From Thermoproteota archaeon (GTDB lineage Archaea; Korarchaeota; Korarchaeia; Korarchaeales; Korarchaeaceae), in contig JAOZFH010000002.1 in NCBI GenBank assembly GCA_027491415.1, forward strand, positions 1 to 51,652: a DNA stretch of 51,652 bases, read 5' to 3'. Below are positions 40,060 through 48,075 of the stretch, in pieces. Below the pieces are notes generated by a model. The model was not told the DNA's origin, made no database searches, and saw nothing but the letters and a program-made list of their open reading frames with translations. Every line of letters starts with the position of its first letter. The first letter of the stretch is position 1. A program made the translations under genes and the position numbers.

Positions 40060-41814
40060 ATGAGGCGAGCTCGCTTGCTCTGCCTCGTCCTCTTTCCAGT
40101 TATCCTCTTGGTGCTGCCGCTGCAGCTAGCGGAGGCCGCCCAGTCAACCGTCGAGGTAGAGGTCGCCGTCGACGTGTACATAGACGCCTACGACGGGGAG
40201 CTCGACATCACGATATCGGACCCGGACCTGAACTTCAAGCACGGCTCTGACCCCACCCTAATCGTGGGGAAGAGGAAGGAGAACGTCGAGTACGGCAGGA
40301 CGGCCTTCACGGACAACTGGCACGAGGGGTGCGGGTTGCTCGACGCGGAGTGCGTCGGACTCATGGGGGCCAACGAGTACAGGATCCTCCTGAGGCCCAG
40401 CCTGGACGGGATCTCCGGGGTGGTGACGTCGGCCAAGATCGTGCTCACCCTCAAGCAGATGGATCAGGATCACGACGTCGCGATCCTGGCCTACCCGCTG
40501 ACGGCCAACTTCAACGAGGCGGAGGCCACGTGGATCTACAGGGACTCAGGCGTGGAGTGGGCCAACGAGGGGGGCGACTACGACTCGTCCAACCTCCTGG
40601 ACCAGGTCGTGGTGGAGGCCGGATCGCCCCCAGGCACGGTGGTGGAGATAGACGTGACGGACTACGTCCGCGCGGTGAGGCAGGGCCAGTCCCGCAACTA
40701 CGGGATAATCCTCGTCCCCGGGGCAACCCTCGGGTGGGCCGAGTTCTACTCCACCGAGTCCTCGAATCCCAGGGGAAGGCCCAAGCTCGTGGTAGAGACC
40801 TCTCTCCTCGGGGGAGTTGTTGGGCCCCCCCAGCCGCCCGCCACGCAGCCTCCGTTTGGGGGCTGGACCGGGCCAGTGACCCCTCAGTTCTGGTACGTGT
40901 CGGCCTCGCCGTCCGAGGTCACCGTCCTGCAAGGGGCAAGCGTCACTGTGGACGTTAGCGTCGAGGCGCTTGGAGTGAGCCCCACGGTCACGCTCTCGGC
41001 CTCGGGGGTCCCGCCGGGATGCACAGTCAGCTTCAGCCAGACGAGTGGGACGGCCCCCTTCACGGCCAAGCTGAGGATATCCACGTCCAGCTCGACGCCA
41101 GAGGGGGGTTACAACGTAACCGTACAGGCGGTCTCCAGCTCTGGGGAGACGCGCTCCGCCACGCTGAGACTGAGGGTGGTGGGCAGGCCCACCCCAGACT
41201 TCAGGGTCATCGTTAGGCCTCCGGGCGGCGCGGTCCACTCAGGGGAGGCGATAACCTTCAAGGTGGCCGTGGCCCCGGTGTACGGGTTCTCCCAAGCCGT
41301 GACAGTCTCGCTGTTCGATCTCCCGGCCGACTGCTCCTACACGGCGTCGGGGGGCGGCGTCCCTCCACTAGAAGCGTGGGTCAACGTCTCCACCTCGGAA
41401 ACCACCCCACCCGGCGTCTACGAGCTGAGGGTCGAGGTGAGCGGGGGAGGCATCACCAAGGCTGAGAAGTTCGTCCTGATCGTGACGAGCCCCGAGGGAG
41501 CCCAGCAGGGTGCGCAGCCTCCCACGGCAGGGCCGGGAGGTGGCGGAGAGCAGGGGTCTGGCGAGGGGGCCCAGCAGGGAGGAGAAGGCGCGCCCCCGGT
41601 GAGCGGAAGGCCTGAGGAGTCGCCTCGACCCTCTCCACCGACAACTCAGGGGCCCGTCGGGGGGGGTGAGACCGCGTCTCCTAGTGGAGGTTCCCGGGGC
41701 ACCGTGACCCTGCCTGTAGTGGGGGTGACGCTGCCCGTCTGGCTGGCGATCAGTCTGGGGGTGGGGATCCTCCTGTTAATCGCGGGAATCGCTCTGTCAG
41801 CCAGGAAATCCTAA
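40060..41814 (+). CDS. Secreted DNRLRE/CBM96-like surface protein with C-terminal anchor
   Basis: 584 residues. Signal peptide (LLCLVLFPVILLVLPLQLAEA, about 5-26). Residues about 30-245 match the DNRLRE/CBM96 layout: DVYIDAYDGELDITISD, EYGRTAFTDN, AKIVLTLKQMDQDHDVAILAYPL, EATWIYRDSGVEWANEGGDYD-type region and DVTDYVRAVRQGQSRNYGIIL (outline). Two tandem Ig-like repeats follow (VSASPSEVTVLQGASVTVDV and VIVRPPGGAVHSGEAITFKV), then a Gly/Pro/Gln-rich linker and a membrane segment (LPVWLAISLGVGILLLIAGIAL) before SARKS. Probably a glycan-binding or structural cell-envelope protein. ATG at 40060; upstream AT-rich elements at 40021-40030 and 40040-40047. Confidence 0.8.
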   Translation: MRRARLLCLVLFPVILLVLPLQLAEAAQSTVEVEVAVDVYIDAYDGELDITISDPDLNFKHGSDPTLIVGKRKENVEYGRTAFTDNWHEGCGLLDAECVGLMGANEYRILLRPSLDGISGVVTSAKIVLTLKQMDQDHDVAILAYPLTANFNEAEATWIYRDSGVEWANEGGDYDSSNLLDQVVVEAGSPPGTVVEIDVTDYVRAVRQGQSRNYGIILVPGATLGWAEFYSTESSNPRGRPKLVVETSLLGGVVGPPQPPATQPPFGGWTGPVTPQFWYVSASPSEVTVLQGASVTVDVSVEALGVSPTVTLSASGVPPGCTVSFSQTSGTAPFTAKLRISTSSSTPEGGYNVTVQAVSSSGETRSATLRLRVVGRPTPDFRVIVRPPGGAVHSGEAITFKVAVAPVYGFSQAVTVSLFDLPADCSYTASGGGVPPLEAWVNVSTSETTPPGVYELRVEVSGGGITKAEKFVLIVTSPEGAQQGAQPPTAGPGGGGEQGSGEGAQQGGEGAPPVSGRPEESPRPSPPTTQGPVGGGETASPSGGSRGTVTLPVVGVTLPVWLAISLGVGILLLIAGIALSARKS

Positions 41815-41816
41815 GC

Positions 41817-41826
41817 TTTTTTTAAT
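41817..41826 (+). terminator. T-run terminator after the DNRLRE protein gene
   Basis: GC followed by seven T residues (41817-41823) lies three bases after the TAA at 41814, in GC-rich surroundings. It fits an archaeal intrinsic terminator. Confidence 0.5.
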
Positions 41827-41932
41827 CTCCCCGCAATTCCATGTAGCGCGCCTGCTCTTACGGTGTTGGGCTGCGTAATGCCGACCCATTAGGGCAAGCG
41901 GCGGTGGCGAGGTGTTCGTCCTACACGACTTT

Positions 41933-42583
41933 ATGAGGACCCTGCTGCTGGCCCTGGCCGCGCTGATCCTCCGCTTGCTCACAGGCGTCCAGGTCGTTAG
42001 GCAGGATCATCCGGCTCTTTGTCAAATTCCCAGCCCCCTCCTTCCTCGTGAGGTTCATCGACAACCCGATTAGGCGGAGAGTTCAGCCGCCCGAGGTTGT
42101 GGTCAGCTGGATGGACGTAGGGGAGGGCATGAGAGTTCTAGAGGTGGGACCGGGGTCTGGAACCTTCACTCTCGAGGCGGCGAGGCGAGTGGGGGGTGGC
42201 GGAGCGGTGTTCGCCGTGGACATCCAGGCGTCAGTCCTCTCTATGCTCAATGCCAGGCTGAAGAGAGAGGGAGTCTCTAGCGTCGAGCCGGTGCCTGCGT
42301 CAGCGTACAGCCTCCCCTTTCGGAGCGGAGCGTTCGATAGGGTGTACATGATTGCCGTTCTGGCCGAGATTCCGGACAAAGTGAGGGCACTCCTCAAGGT
42401 TAAGAGGGTCTTGAGAGATGACGGCCTACTTGCGATAGGGGAGATCCTCTTTGACCCCGACTATCCCAGGAGGACGACCGTGATACGCTGGTGCAGAGAG
42501 GCTGGCTTCGAGCTGGTTCGATCCCACGGGGAATTCTACACTACCTCCTCGTGTTCAAGAACTCAAACGGCGGCCCCAACTAG
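41933..42583 (+). pseudogene. Membrane-anchored class I SAM methyltransferase gene with two frameshifts
   Basis: Frame one, from the ATG at 41933, reads MRTLLLALAALILRLLTGVQ, a membrane helix. Near 42000 homology moves one frame on: RLFVKFPAPSFLVRFIDNPI followed by the intact methyltransferase core with motif I VLEVGPGSGTFTLEAARRV, AVFAVDIQ and FDRVYMIAVLAEIP. Near 42540 it returns to the first frame as LHYLLVFKNSNGGPN then TAG at 42581-42583, the expected terminus after AGFELVRSHGEF. Archaeal relatives have exactly this order (helix, FPAP linker, core). The two indels compensate in frame. If only the core is translated (GTG at 42048) it loses its anchor and gains a random tail. Confidence 0.7.
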
Positions 42584-42685
42584 GCTCGATGCGCGGTCGG
42601 GAGGGGGAACTCCCGTCGCACTATGGTCGGTTGTATGCAAAACCGCGGCGAGCGAGGACCCCGCCCTGGGCAGGGTCGAGAACTG

Positions 42686-42694
42686 TATTAAATA
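42686..42694 (+). promoter_or_regulatory. TATA box of the radical SAM gene
   Basis: TATTAAATA in GC-rich DNA, centred about 26 bp before TTG 42716 (29 bp before TTG 42719). It is a textbook leaderless promoter and supports one of these two starts. Confidence 0.6.
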
Positions 42695-42715
42695 CGGCTG
42701 GCTCGATCTCGCCAA

Positions 42716-43621
42716 TTGTTGAGGGTCCTTCGGCCCTTCGACCCTTGGAAGAGCCCGCTGTGCACCTGTCCGCCTCAGCTCACGCTCAACCCCTACACCG
42801 GCTGCGGTCACAGATGCGCCTACTGCTACATCACGGCATACGTGAGGGACGCCTTCAACCCCAGGCCCAAGAGAGACCTCATCGCCCGGCTGATCTCCGA
42901 CATTAAGCGCCTGAGGCCCGGCACCCTCGTCTCCATGAGCCTCAGCTCCGACCCCTACACCCCCCCAGAGGGGGAGCTGGGGCTGACGGGGCGGGCCCTA
43001 GACCTCTTGCTCAGGGCCGGCGCTAGGGTCCTCGTGGTGACCAAGTCAAGCCTGGTGGTCAGGGACGCCGACGTTCTCTCCCGTGGGCGAGCGGCGGTCA
43101 TGCTCACCGTTACGACGCCCAACGAGGACGTGGCGTCTAGGCTGGAGCCCGGGGCCCCCCCGCCGGGCGACAGGTTCGAGGCCATGGCACACCTTACGGC
43201 GACCGGAGTCCCGGTGGGGCTCAGGCTGGACCCGATCATACCGGGCGTTAACGACTCCCCCGAGGATGTCAGGGAGATCCTGAGGTCGGCGAGGAGCGCC
43301 GGCGCCTCTCACGTGGTCTCTTCCACCTACAAGGCCAGGCCCGGCAGCATGAAGCGCCTCCTTGAGGCCCTACCCGAGGCCGCAGAGGCGCTGAGATCGG
43401 CATACCGTGGAGGAGAGAGGGTTGGGGGTTACGTGTACCTCCCGAGGTCCGAGAGGGTTCGGCTGATGGAGATCGTGAGGAGGGAGGCCCTCGAGCTCGG
43501 GATGACCTTCGCCACCTGCAGAGAGGGGCTCCACCACATGAACACCCCCGGGGTCGCCTGCGACGGGTCCCACCTTACACTGGCCGCGCGGCGGCCGGGC
43601 GTGGCGGAAAAGGGATATTAG
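42716..43621 (+). CDS. Radical SAM protein, SPL-like (SplB/Rv2578c-type)
   Basis: 301 residues from TTG 42716 or 42719. The iron-sulfur motif is CGHRCAYCY (C-x3-C-x2-C) in NPYTGCGHRCAYCYITAYVRD, the wording of the SplB/Rv2578c group related to spore photoproduct lyase. Further features are VSMSLSSDPYTPPE, VTKSSLVVRDADVL and LRLDPIIPGVND. The C-terminal part ends AARRPGVAEKGY with two Cys at FATCREG and GVACDG, which may bind another cluster. Substrate unknown; archaeal members are rarely characterised. It is leaderless and monocistronic, with a new TATA-like ATATTA at 43615-43620 for the next gene. Confidence 0.85.
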   Translation: MLRVLRPFDPWKSPLCTCPPQLTLNPYTGCGHRCAYCYITAYVRDAFNPRPKRDLIARLISDIKRLRPGTLVSMSLSSDPYTPPEGELGLTGRALDLLLRAGARVLVVTKSSLVVRDADVLSRGRAAVMLTVTTPNEDVASRLEPGAPPPGDRFEAMAHLTATGVPVGLRLDPIIPGVNDSPEDVREILRSARSAGASHVVSSTYKARPGSMKRLLEALPEAAEALRSAYRGGERVGGYVYLPRSERVRLMEIVRREALELGMTFATCREGLHHMNTPGVACDGSHLTLAARRPGVAEKGY

Positions 43622-43642
43622 GAAGACTGTAGAGCCGACCAC

Positions 43643-44290
43643 TTGCCGGGTGCGTCTGGGTTGGGGCTGCACGCGTTCTTCGTTTTTGACGCGTTCACCG
43701 AGTTCTTCAGCGCGCTTACAGCCCTCTTCGTGGCTTACTACTCCCTGAAGGCCTACAAGATCCTGGACGACTCCCGGATGATCTCCCTCAACCTGGGGTT
43801 CTCCGTGCTGGGCGTAGGCATGTTGATTCACGGGGCCGTCAAGGTCAGGATAGCCTTGGCCGTCCTGTCGGGAGTGGCCGTCCCGCCAGCCAGGAGGCTT
43901 CCCCTGGTCAGGCTAGGTTACACCATCGCCTTTGCCACCGAGCTGGCCGCCTACGCTCTGATATTCCTCTCGACGATGAGGAGGCCCCCGTCGACGGAGG
44001 CCGCCCTCGTCCCGCCCCTTGTGACCCCCCTGATCGAGTACGACTTCCGCTCCGAGGGCCTGCTGGCCGCTCTGGCCTTGTTGATCGCGATCAAGGCTGG
44101 GATCAGCTATGCCCAGGGAGATTCTAGGCTCGCGGGGTTGGTGTCGCTGGGCTTCGCGCTGCTGGCTGCTGCCCACCTGCTATTGGTCTTCGGCGGACCT
44201 CTGAAGCTGGTCGCTGCGGACGTGACGAGGCTGCTCGGGTTCGCGTGCCTGCTCTGGATGGTAATCAGGGTGAGCCGGGTGAGAGCATGA
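43643..44290 (+). CDS. Polytopic membrane protein paired with a winged-helix regulator
   Basis: 215 residues and about seven hydrophobic segments (FSALTALFVAYYSLKAYKIL, SVLGVGMLIHGAVK, GYTIAFATELAAYALIFL, LLAALALLIAIKAGI, AGLVSLGFALLAAAHLLLVF, LLGFACLLWMVIRV). No family was recognised. It is similar in style to small archaeal membrane proteins encoded next to HTH_45 regulators. TTG start at 43643 lies about 25 bp after the GATATTAGG tract. The stop overlaps the regulator's start (ATGA), so the pair is co-translated. Confidence 0.65.
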   Translation: MPGASGLGLHAFFVFDAFTEFFSALTALFVAYYSLKAYKILDDSRMISLNLGFSVLGVGMLIHGAVKVRIALAVLSGVAVPPARRLPLVRLGYTIAFATELAAYALIFLSTMRRPPSTEAALVPPLVTPLIEYDFRSEGLLAALALLIAIKAGISYAQGDSRLAGLVSLGFALLAAAHLLLVFGGPLKLVAADVTRLLGFACLLWMVIRVSRVRA

Positions 44291-44574
44291 CGGCCAGGCA
44301 GAGGTACAGGTCCAAGATGAGGATCTGCTACGACATGCTGAGGGTCATACAGGAGGAGGGCGGAGAGGCAGGCCCCACCCGGATTCTCTACGGCGCGAAC
44401 CTCTCCTACGAGAGGCTCAAGAGGTACCTCGCCGAGCTGATCGAGAAGGGCCTCATTGAGGAGGTGGAGAGAGACGGAAAGAGGATATACAGGCTGACGG
44501 ACAGCGGGCGGATGTTCATCATCCACTTCAGGAAGATGACGGAGTTCGCGAAGGCCTTCGGAATGATCCTATGA
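44287..44574 (+). CDS. Archaeal winged-helix transcriptional regulator (HTH_45-like)
   Basis: 95 residues from the ATG at 44287, which overlaps the stop of the membrane protein gene. RSKMRICYDMLRVIQEEG, GPTRILYGANLSYERLKRYLAELIEKGLIEE and RIYRLTDSGRMFIIHF match the archaeal HTH_45/winged-helix pattern (helix, ANLSYxxLxxYL recognition helix, wing and lTxkG). Probably regulates the adjacent membrane protein or the transporter that follows. Its stop overlaps the start of the decayed transporter (ATGA at 44571). Confidence 0.8.
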   Translation: MTARQRYRSKMRICYDMLRVIQEEGGEAGPTRILYGANLSYERLKRYLAELIEKGLIEEVERDGKRIYRLTDSGRMFIIHFRKMTEFAKAFGMIL

Positions 44575-45375
44575 TCTCGTCGCTAGGCCTCCCGACCGAC
44601 CGCCCAGGTCGCCAGCGAGAGGCGCGCCGCGGTGCGCTGGTCCGAACTCCACGTGGAGGCCAGGGGTACGTCCTGTATCGCGCCCTAGCCTCGCCGGCCC
44701 TGATCACGTGGTACGCGCTCCCCCTCTACCTGATGAAGATGGACTACGGCGTCTTGGAGGTCGGGGCCACGTCCACGGCCGCGACCTGTTGAGCGTTCCG
44801 TTCACCGTTCTGCTGGGCAGGAGGTTCACGAGGGTCGACCTGAGGCTTGGGCTGGCCGCCATAGACCTGATGGAGGCGGTCTCCCTCGCCCTCTTCTCAA
44901 TGGCGTACGGTCCGCTGGCCCCCCTGCTCGTTCTGGCGTGGCAGCTGGTGGACGAGGCATCCAGCGTGCTCTATTCCCTCTATCCTGCCTGCGAGAGGAT
45001 CGTGTACCCGGAGGAGAAGTTGAGGGAGGCCATGCTGTGGCACATGGCGGGGCCCGAGCTGTCGGTGGTCCTCACCTACCCGGCGCTCGGCTACGTCCTG
45101 GGGCGGGTCTGCGGTGCCCCCTCCCGCCTAAGACAGGCCTTCGCGGCCTTTGCAGCTACCAGCTGCTCCTGATACCCTAAACCCTCTTGGCGCTCAGGCC
45201 CGTGGTCGTAGAGGGTAAGAGAGATGGCCGGGGGGGAGGGGGAAGGGGAGGGTGAGGGGGAGCGTGGGGATCTGTGGAGGAGGTATGGAGTCTACGTGGT
45301 CCCCGACATCCTCTTCGTCCTGAGCCGAGGCCTGGCCCGAGCTTGGCCATGGTCTACCTTGATATGGAGAGTTTT
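44571..45375 (+). pseudogene. Degraded major-facilitator transporter gene
   Basis: From an ATG overlapping the regulator's stop, pieces of one MFS-like protein appear in changing frames: ERRAAVRWSELHVEARG (about 44614-44665), GYVLYRALASPALITWYALP (44663 on), SVPFTVLLGRRFTRVDLRLG through GYVLGRVCGAPSRLRQAF (about 44795-45145), YQLLLIP and, after an in-frame TAA at 45178, TLLALRPVVVEGKR, and finally LWRRYGVYVVPDILFVLSRG (about 45272-45340). Each piece is in order and hydrophobic where expected. At least four frame changes and one stop mean it cannot encode a working transporter. The overlap with the regulator shows it was once the third gene of that operon. Confidence 0.65.
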
Positions 45376-45673
45376 GCGCGCGTGACGGTCATAACTTGAC
45401 TGAGGAGGGTTCATCAACTCTGGAGAGCGTGAGCGGCTGGTCGACTGGCGTGCGGGGGCCTCGAAGGTTGCTTCCTGTGTAAATCCCTGCCCTACCCACC
45501 TTTTCGCAATTCAGTGGACCCATGTAGAAGCCTTCGCTGTACAGAGGCCTCGCCCGTTACCAAAGGCAATTTTAGTCTGAAAAGCCCTTGCCGGACTGTG
45601 TAGGGCGGTCGGGACTCGCTCACCATCCGCCAGTAAAACTTCTCCGCAGCCAGAGAGCCCCGGAGACTCGGAA
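45376..45673. other. Gene-free region between decayed transporter and mobile-element operon
   Basis: I see no convincing coding frame here. GGACTCGCTCACCATCCGCC and a TATA-like GTAAAACTT at 45634-45642 precede the first element gene at 45674, with spacing of about 32 bp. The left boundary of the element, and any attachment repeat, should fall in this stretch or in the decayed transporter, but no partner repeat is visible because the right end is outside the window. Confidence 0.4.
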
Positions 45674-45916
45674 GTGCAAACTTTTCACCTGACCGAGGAG
45701 CAGAGGGCAATATTCAGGATAGCGTCTTCGCTGTCCAGGGTAAACGACGCCATAGAGGTGCTGGAGGACTCCCCGGACGAGCTGCTGGCCGCCAGCGAGG
45801 TCCTCAACCTCCCCGAACTCCAAGCCTACGCCTACACCATCCGCCACGTCGTCGGCATACTCTACGCTCTGCGCGAGAGGCTGGACTCGCTGATCACGGG
45901 AGGCGATGGAGAGTGA
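45674..45916 (+). CDS. Small helical unknown protein (element gene 1)
   Basis: 80 residues from a GTG at 45674. Almost all helical: TEEQRAIFRIASSLSRVNDAIEVLEDSP and LQAYAYTIRHVVGILYALRERLDSLI, consistent with a small helical bundle. No family recognised. It opens the one-strand array; TATA-like GTAAAACTT lies about 32 bp upstream. Its stop overlaps the next start (GTGA). Confidence 0.55.
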   Translation: MQTFHLTEEQRAIFRIASSLSRVNDAIEVLEDSPDELLAASEVLNLPELQAYAYTIRHVVGILYALRERLDSLITGGDGE

Positions 45917-46227
45917 GGGCAAGGAGGTACCTCCGCATTCGAATCGGCGGCAGGGAACCCCTGGACGGGGGCGACTTCTGGGGAGTGGACATCTACCGAG
46001 AGGGCAAGAGGCGGTACTGGCTGGTGTACTGGGAGGTCGCAGCTGAGAGGATGCTGGCCGAGGACGAGAGCGGCTGGCTGGAGACTTGGTTCGGCCCGTT
46101 CGTCAGCACCAGCGAGGCCATGAGGTGGTGGGACAGCGTCCCCGAGTACGCTGGCAGGAAGCTCCTGAGCGAGGCCCCTCCACTCCCGAGGGAGGGGAGG
46201 CCCCCGCTGCCCGCCCTGGGGAGGTGA
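45913..46227 (+). CDS. Small alpha/beta unknown protein (element gene 2)
   Basis: 104 residues from a GTG overlapping the previous stop. A Trp/Tyr-rich beta part (FWGVDIYREGKRRYWLVYWEVAAERML) is followed by a helix TSEAMRWWDSVPEYAGRKLL and a Pro-rich tail. Not recognised. Single-domain, cytosolic, acidic-aromatic; the strand-strand-helix order resembles genes 4 and 8 of the array. Confidence 0.55.
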   Translation: MRARRYLRIRIGGREPLDGGDFWGVDIYREGKRRYWLVYWEVAAERMLAEDESGWLETWFGPFVSTSEAMRWWDSVPEYAGRKLLSEAPPLPREGRPPLPALGR

Positions 46228-46231
46228 CCGC

Positions 46232-46498
46232 ATGACCTGCGACAGGGACAGGCTCACCGCGGCCCTCGCGAGCGTCTTGGTCGCGCTGACGACGGCCTCC
46301 TGCCTCACGTGGGACAGCGCGGAGAGGATGCTGGAGGACTGGCTCAATGAGCTGAGGAGGTGCGGCCTGCTGTCGACGCTCGACAGCCACTACGTGATGG
46401 CCTTCGCTCGAGAGGCCCTGCAGAACAGGGACCTAGCCGACACCTGGCCGGAGGTGCTCGCCAAGCTCCTCGAGGAGAGCGAGGGTGATGAGGAATGA
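46232..46498 (+). CDS. Small helical unknown protein (element gene 3)
   Basis: 88 residues from ATG 46232 (GAGGTGACC upstream). Helical throughout, with Cys at 3, 24 and 44 (MTCDRDR, ASCLTWDS, RRCGLL) and an acidic tail SEGDEE. Not recognised. The final ATGA overlaps the next gene. Confidence 0.55.
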   Translation: MTCDRDRLTAALASVLVALTTASCLTWDSAERMLEDWLNELRRCGLLSTLDSHYVMAFAREALQNRDLADTWPEVLAKLLEESEGDEE

Positions 46499-46836
46499 CC
46501 GCCAGGGATGACCTCATCGCGGAACTCACATCCAAGGCCGTGCTGGTCCCCGAGGACTGGACGGACAGGGTGATAGCGCTGCTGGACTTCACCTCAGAGC
46601 TGACCAGCGTGGTCGAGATCGAGGTGAGGTGGGGCTCCTGGCGCATCTTCGCCGACGAGCGCACCCTCTGGGTCGTCCGAGACGACGACCTCAGGGCGGT
46701 CTGGGCCGTAGACCTGGACTCCTTGGCAGGCGCCGACGAGCTGCAGGACTGGATAGACCACCCGGACCAGTTCCTCAGCCAGTGGACCGAGCTGATCGTC
46801 AAACTGATCGGTAGGGAGGCGATGGATGGTGGCTGA
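46495..46836 (+). CDS. Small alpha/beta unknown protein (element gene 4)
   Basis: 113 residues from an ATG overlapping the previous stop. N-terminal helices (ARDDLIAELTSKAVLVPEDW), a beta meander (VVEIEVRWGSWRIFADERTLWVVRDDDLRAVWAVDLD, outline) and a C-terminal helix with DELQDWIDHPDQFLSQW. Strongly acidic. Not recognised. It overlaps the next gene by 11 bp. Confidence 0.55.
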   Translation: MTARDDLIAELTSKAVLVPEDWTDRVIALLDFTSELTSVVEIEVRWGSWRIFADERTLWVVRDDDLRAVWAVDLDSLAGADELQDWIDHPDQFLSQWTELIVKLIGREAMDGG

Positions 46837-47281
46837 CTTCACGAGGGTCGAGCTGGTCCTCTACCTCGACCGCTACGCGTACCCCAAGCACGGGATGCTC
46901 TGGATAGCCAAGGTCCCGGTGAATGGCAGGAGGTGCATCCGCTCCCTCCGCAGGGGGCAGAAGGCGGCGGTTCCCCTGATCTCCTGGGCCGCCGACGGCC
47001 TCAGGAGACTCCTACACAACCTGGTCAGGCGCGGGGGAGCGCGGTTCGTCGACCACCACTGGCACGGCAGGAGGAGCGTGGCGGTGGTGTTCGACGTGCC
47101 CCCCTCCGTCTCACGCGCGCTCGACAGACTCGCCGAGCTGAGGTTCCGCTACATGGGGCTGGATGGGGAGGACAGGATCGAGGCGTGGAGGGCGTACGAC
47201 CGCTTCGTCCGCTCGCTGCTGGACTGCCAGAGCCAGCGAGACTTCGAGGAGTTGCTCGGCCTCGAGGTGACTGCCCGATGA
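46826..47281 (+). CDS. Unknown basic protein (element gene 5)
   Basis: 151 residues from ATG 46826. Basic N-terminal half with many Arg/Lys (GRRCIRSLRRGQKAAVPL, LRRLLHNLVRRGGARF), which could contact nucleic acid, then HHWHGRRSVAVVFDVPPSVSRALDRLAEL and a helical C-terminus. Not recognised. The stop overlaps the start of the zinc-ribbon gene (ATGA). Confidence 0.55.
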   Translation: MVADFTRVELVLYLDRYAYPKHGMLWIAKVPVNGRRCIRSLRRGQKAAVPLISWAADGLRRLLHNLVRRGGARFVDHHWHGRRSVAVVFDVPPSVSRALDRLAELRFRYMGLDGEDRIEAWRAYDRFVRSLLDCQSQRDFEELLGLEVTAR

Positions 47282-47478
47282 GGTGGGGCGGCTCCTACAC
47301 GTACTCGCGCGTCCGCGTTCAGATCCTGCACTGCCCCGTCTGCGGCGCTCAGTACCGCCACTATAACATCACGAAGCGGGAGCTTCTGCGCGAGGCCAAG
47401 GAGGAGCCAGAGCTGATGATCTGCAGGCGCTGCGGGGCCAGGCTCGAATGGGCTGGAGCGAGGTGGGAGCGTGTCTGA
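47278..47478 (+). CDS. Zinc-ribbon protein (element gene 6)
   Basis: 66 residues from the ATG at 47278, overlapping the previous stop (ATGA). Two CxxC knuckles, HCPVCGAQYRHYNIT and MICRRCGARLEWAG, form a standard zinc ribbon with an intervening helix TKRELLREAKEEPEL. Such proteins are common in archaeal viruses and plasmids and often bind DNA or the transcription machinery. It overlaps the next gene by 8 bp. Confidence 0.7.
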   Translation: MRWGGSYTYSRVRVQILHCPVCGAQYRHYNITKRELLREAKEEPELMICRRCGARLEWAGARWERV

Positions 47479-47728
47479 GGAAGAAGTGCCAAACGAGTGG
47501 AACCTGATGCAGCCCCCCGTCCCGGAGGACGCCGACGCCTGCGTCGACCAGTACGAGCCGGAGGATCTCTCGGAGCAGATCTGGGCGATTAACGAGGCCG
47601 CCGAGGAGAGGAACATCCACCCAGTCTGCGCAATGTGCGTCCATGACTGCAAGAAACCCTACTCCTGGTGGAGCTTCCAGATGCCGCCGTGGATGTTCTG
47701 CGAGGACTGGGAGGGAGATGAGGAGTGA
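47471..47728 (+). CDS. Small acidic protein with Cys motif (element gene 7)
   Basis: 85 residues from GTG 47471. An acidic N-terminal half (EDADACVDQYEPEDLSEQIW) is followed by HPVCAMCVHDCKKPYSWW and PPWMFCEDWEGDEE. The C-x2-C-x3-C plus a last Cys could bind zinc or iron-sulfur. Not recognised. The next gene starts on its stop (GTGA). Confidence 0.55.
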   Translation: MSEEEVPNEWNLMQPPVPEDADACVDQYEPEDLSEQIWAINEAAEERNIHPVCAMCVHDCKKPYSWWSFQMPPWMFCEDWEGDEE

Positions 47729-48075
47729 GGTCGGCCAAGCCCATCCCTCCCCCCTCCTTCTCTCCCCCTCCTAGGCGCAGGGTCGGCCCGCCGAGCCTCG
47801 CCGAGCGCCTCTCTTGGCTCGCCAGGGAACTCGGCGACCGCTTCCCCAGCCTGGAGGTCAGACCCTACCTGGACAGGCTCGCGGTCAGGGACCCGGATCG
47901 AGGCGTTGCGGCCATACTCGCGCTCCGCGATGGGGCCTGGGTCGTGATCGACGGCTCGGGGAGGCGCAGCTTCGACGACCCCTACTCCGCCATCAGGGAC
48001 CTCGTCACCAGGCTCGGCCTTCCCATCGACCCGCTGTGGCTGTTCGAGGCCATGTTCCCGGGGGTGGTGAGGTAG
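47725..48075 (+). CDS. Small alpha/beta unknown protein (element gene 8)
   Basis: 116 residues from GTG 47725. A Pro/Arg-rich N-terminal 25 residues, a helix (LAERLSWLARELGDRF), strands LEVRPYLDRLAVRD and AAILALRDGAWVVIDGSGRRSF, then helices DPYSAIRDLVTRLGLPIDPLWLFEAMF. It resembles genes 2 and 4 in helix-strand-strand-helix order. Not recognised. Confidence 0.55.
   Translation: MRSAKPIPPPSFSPPPRRRVGPPSLAERLSWLARELGDRFPSLEVRPYLDRLAVRDPDRGVAAILALRDGAWVVIDGSGRRSFDDPYSAIRDLVTRLGLPIDPLWLFEAMFPGVVR

Noticed and set aside
42515-42535. GGTTCGATCCC, similar to a tRNA T-loop
   Set aside because: The flanking bases do not form a T stem, no acceptor or anticodon arms are near, and the stretch is coding in the methyltransferase.
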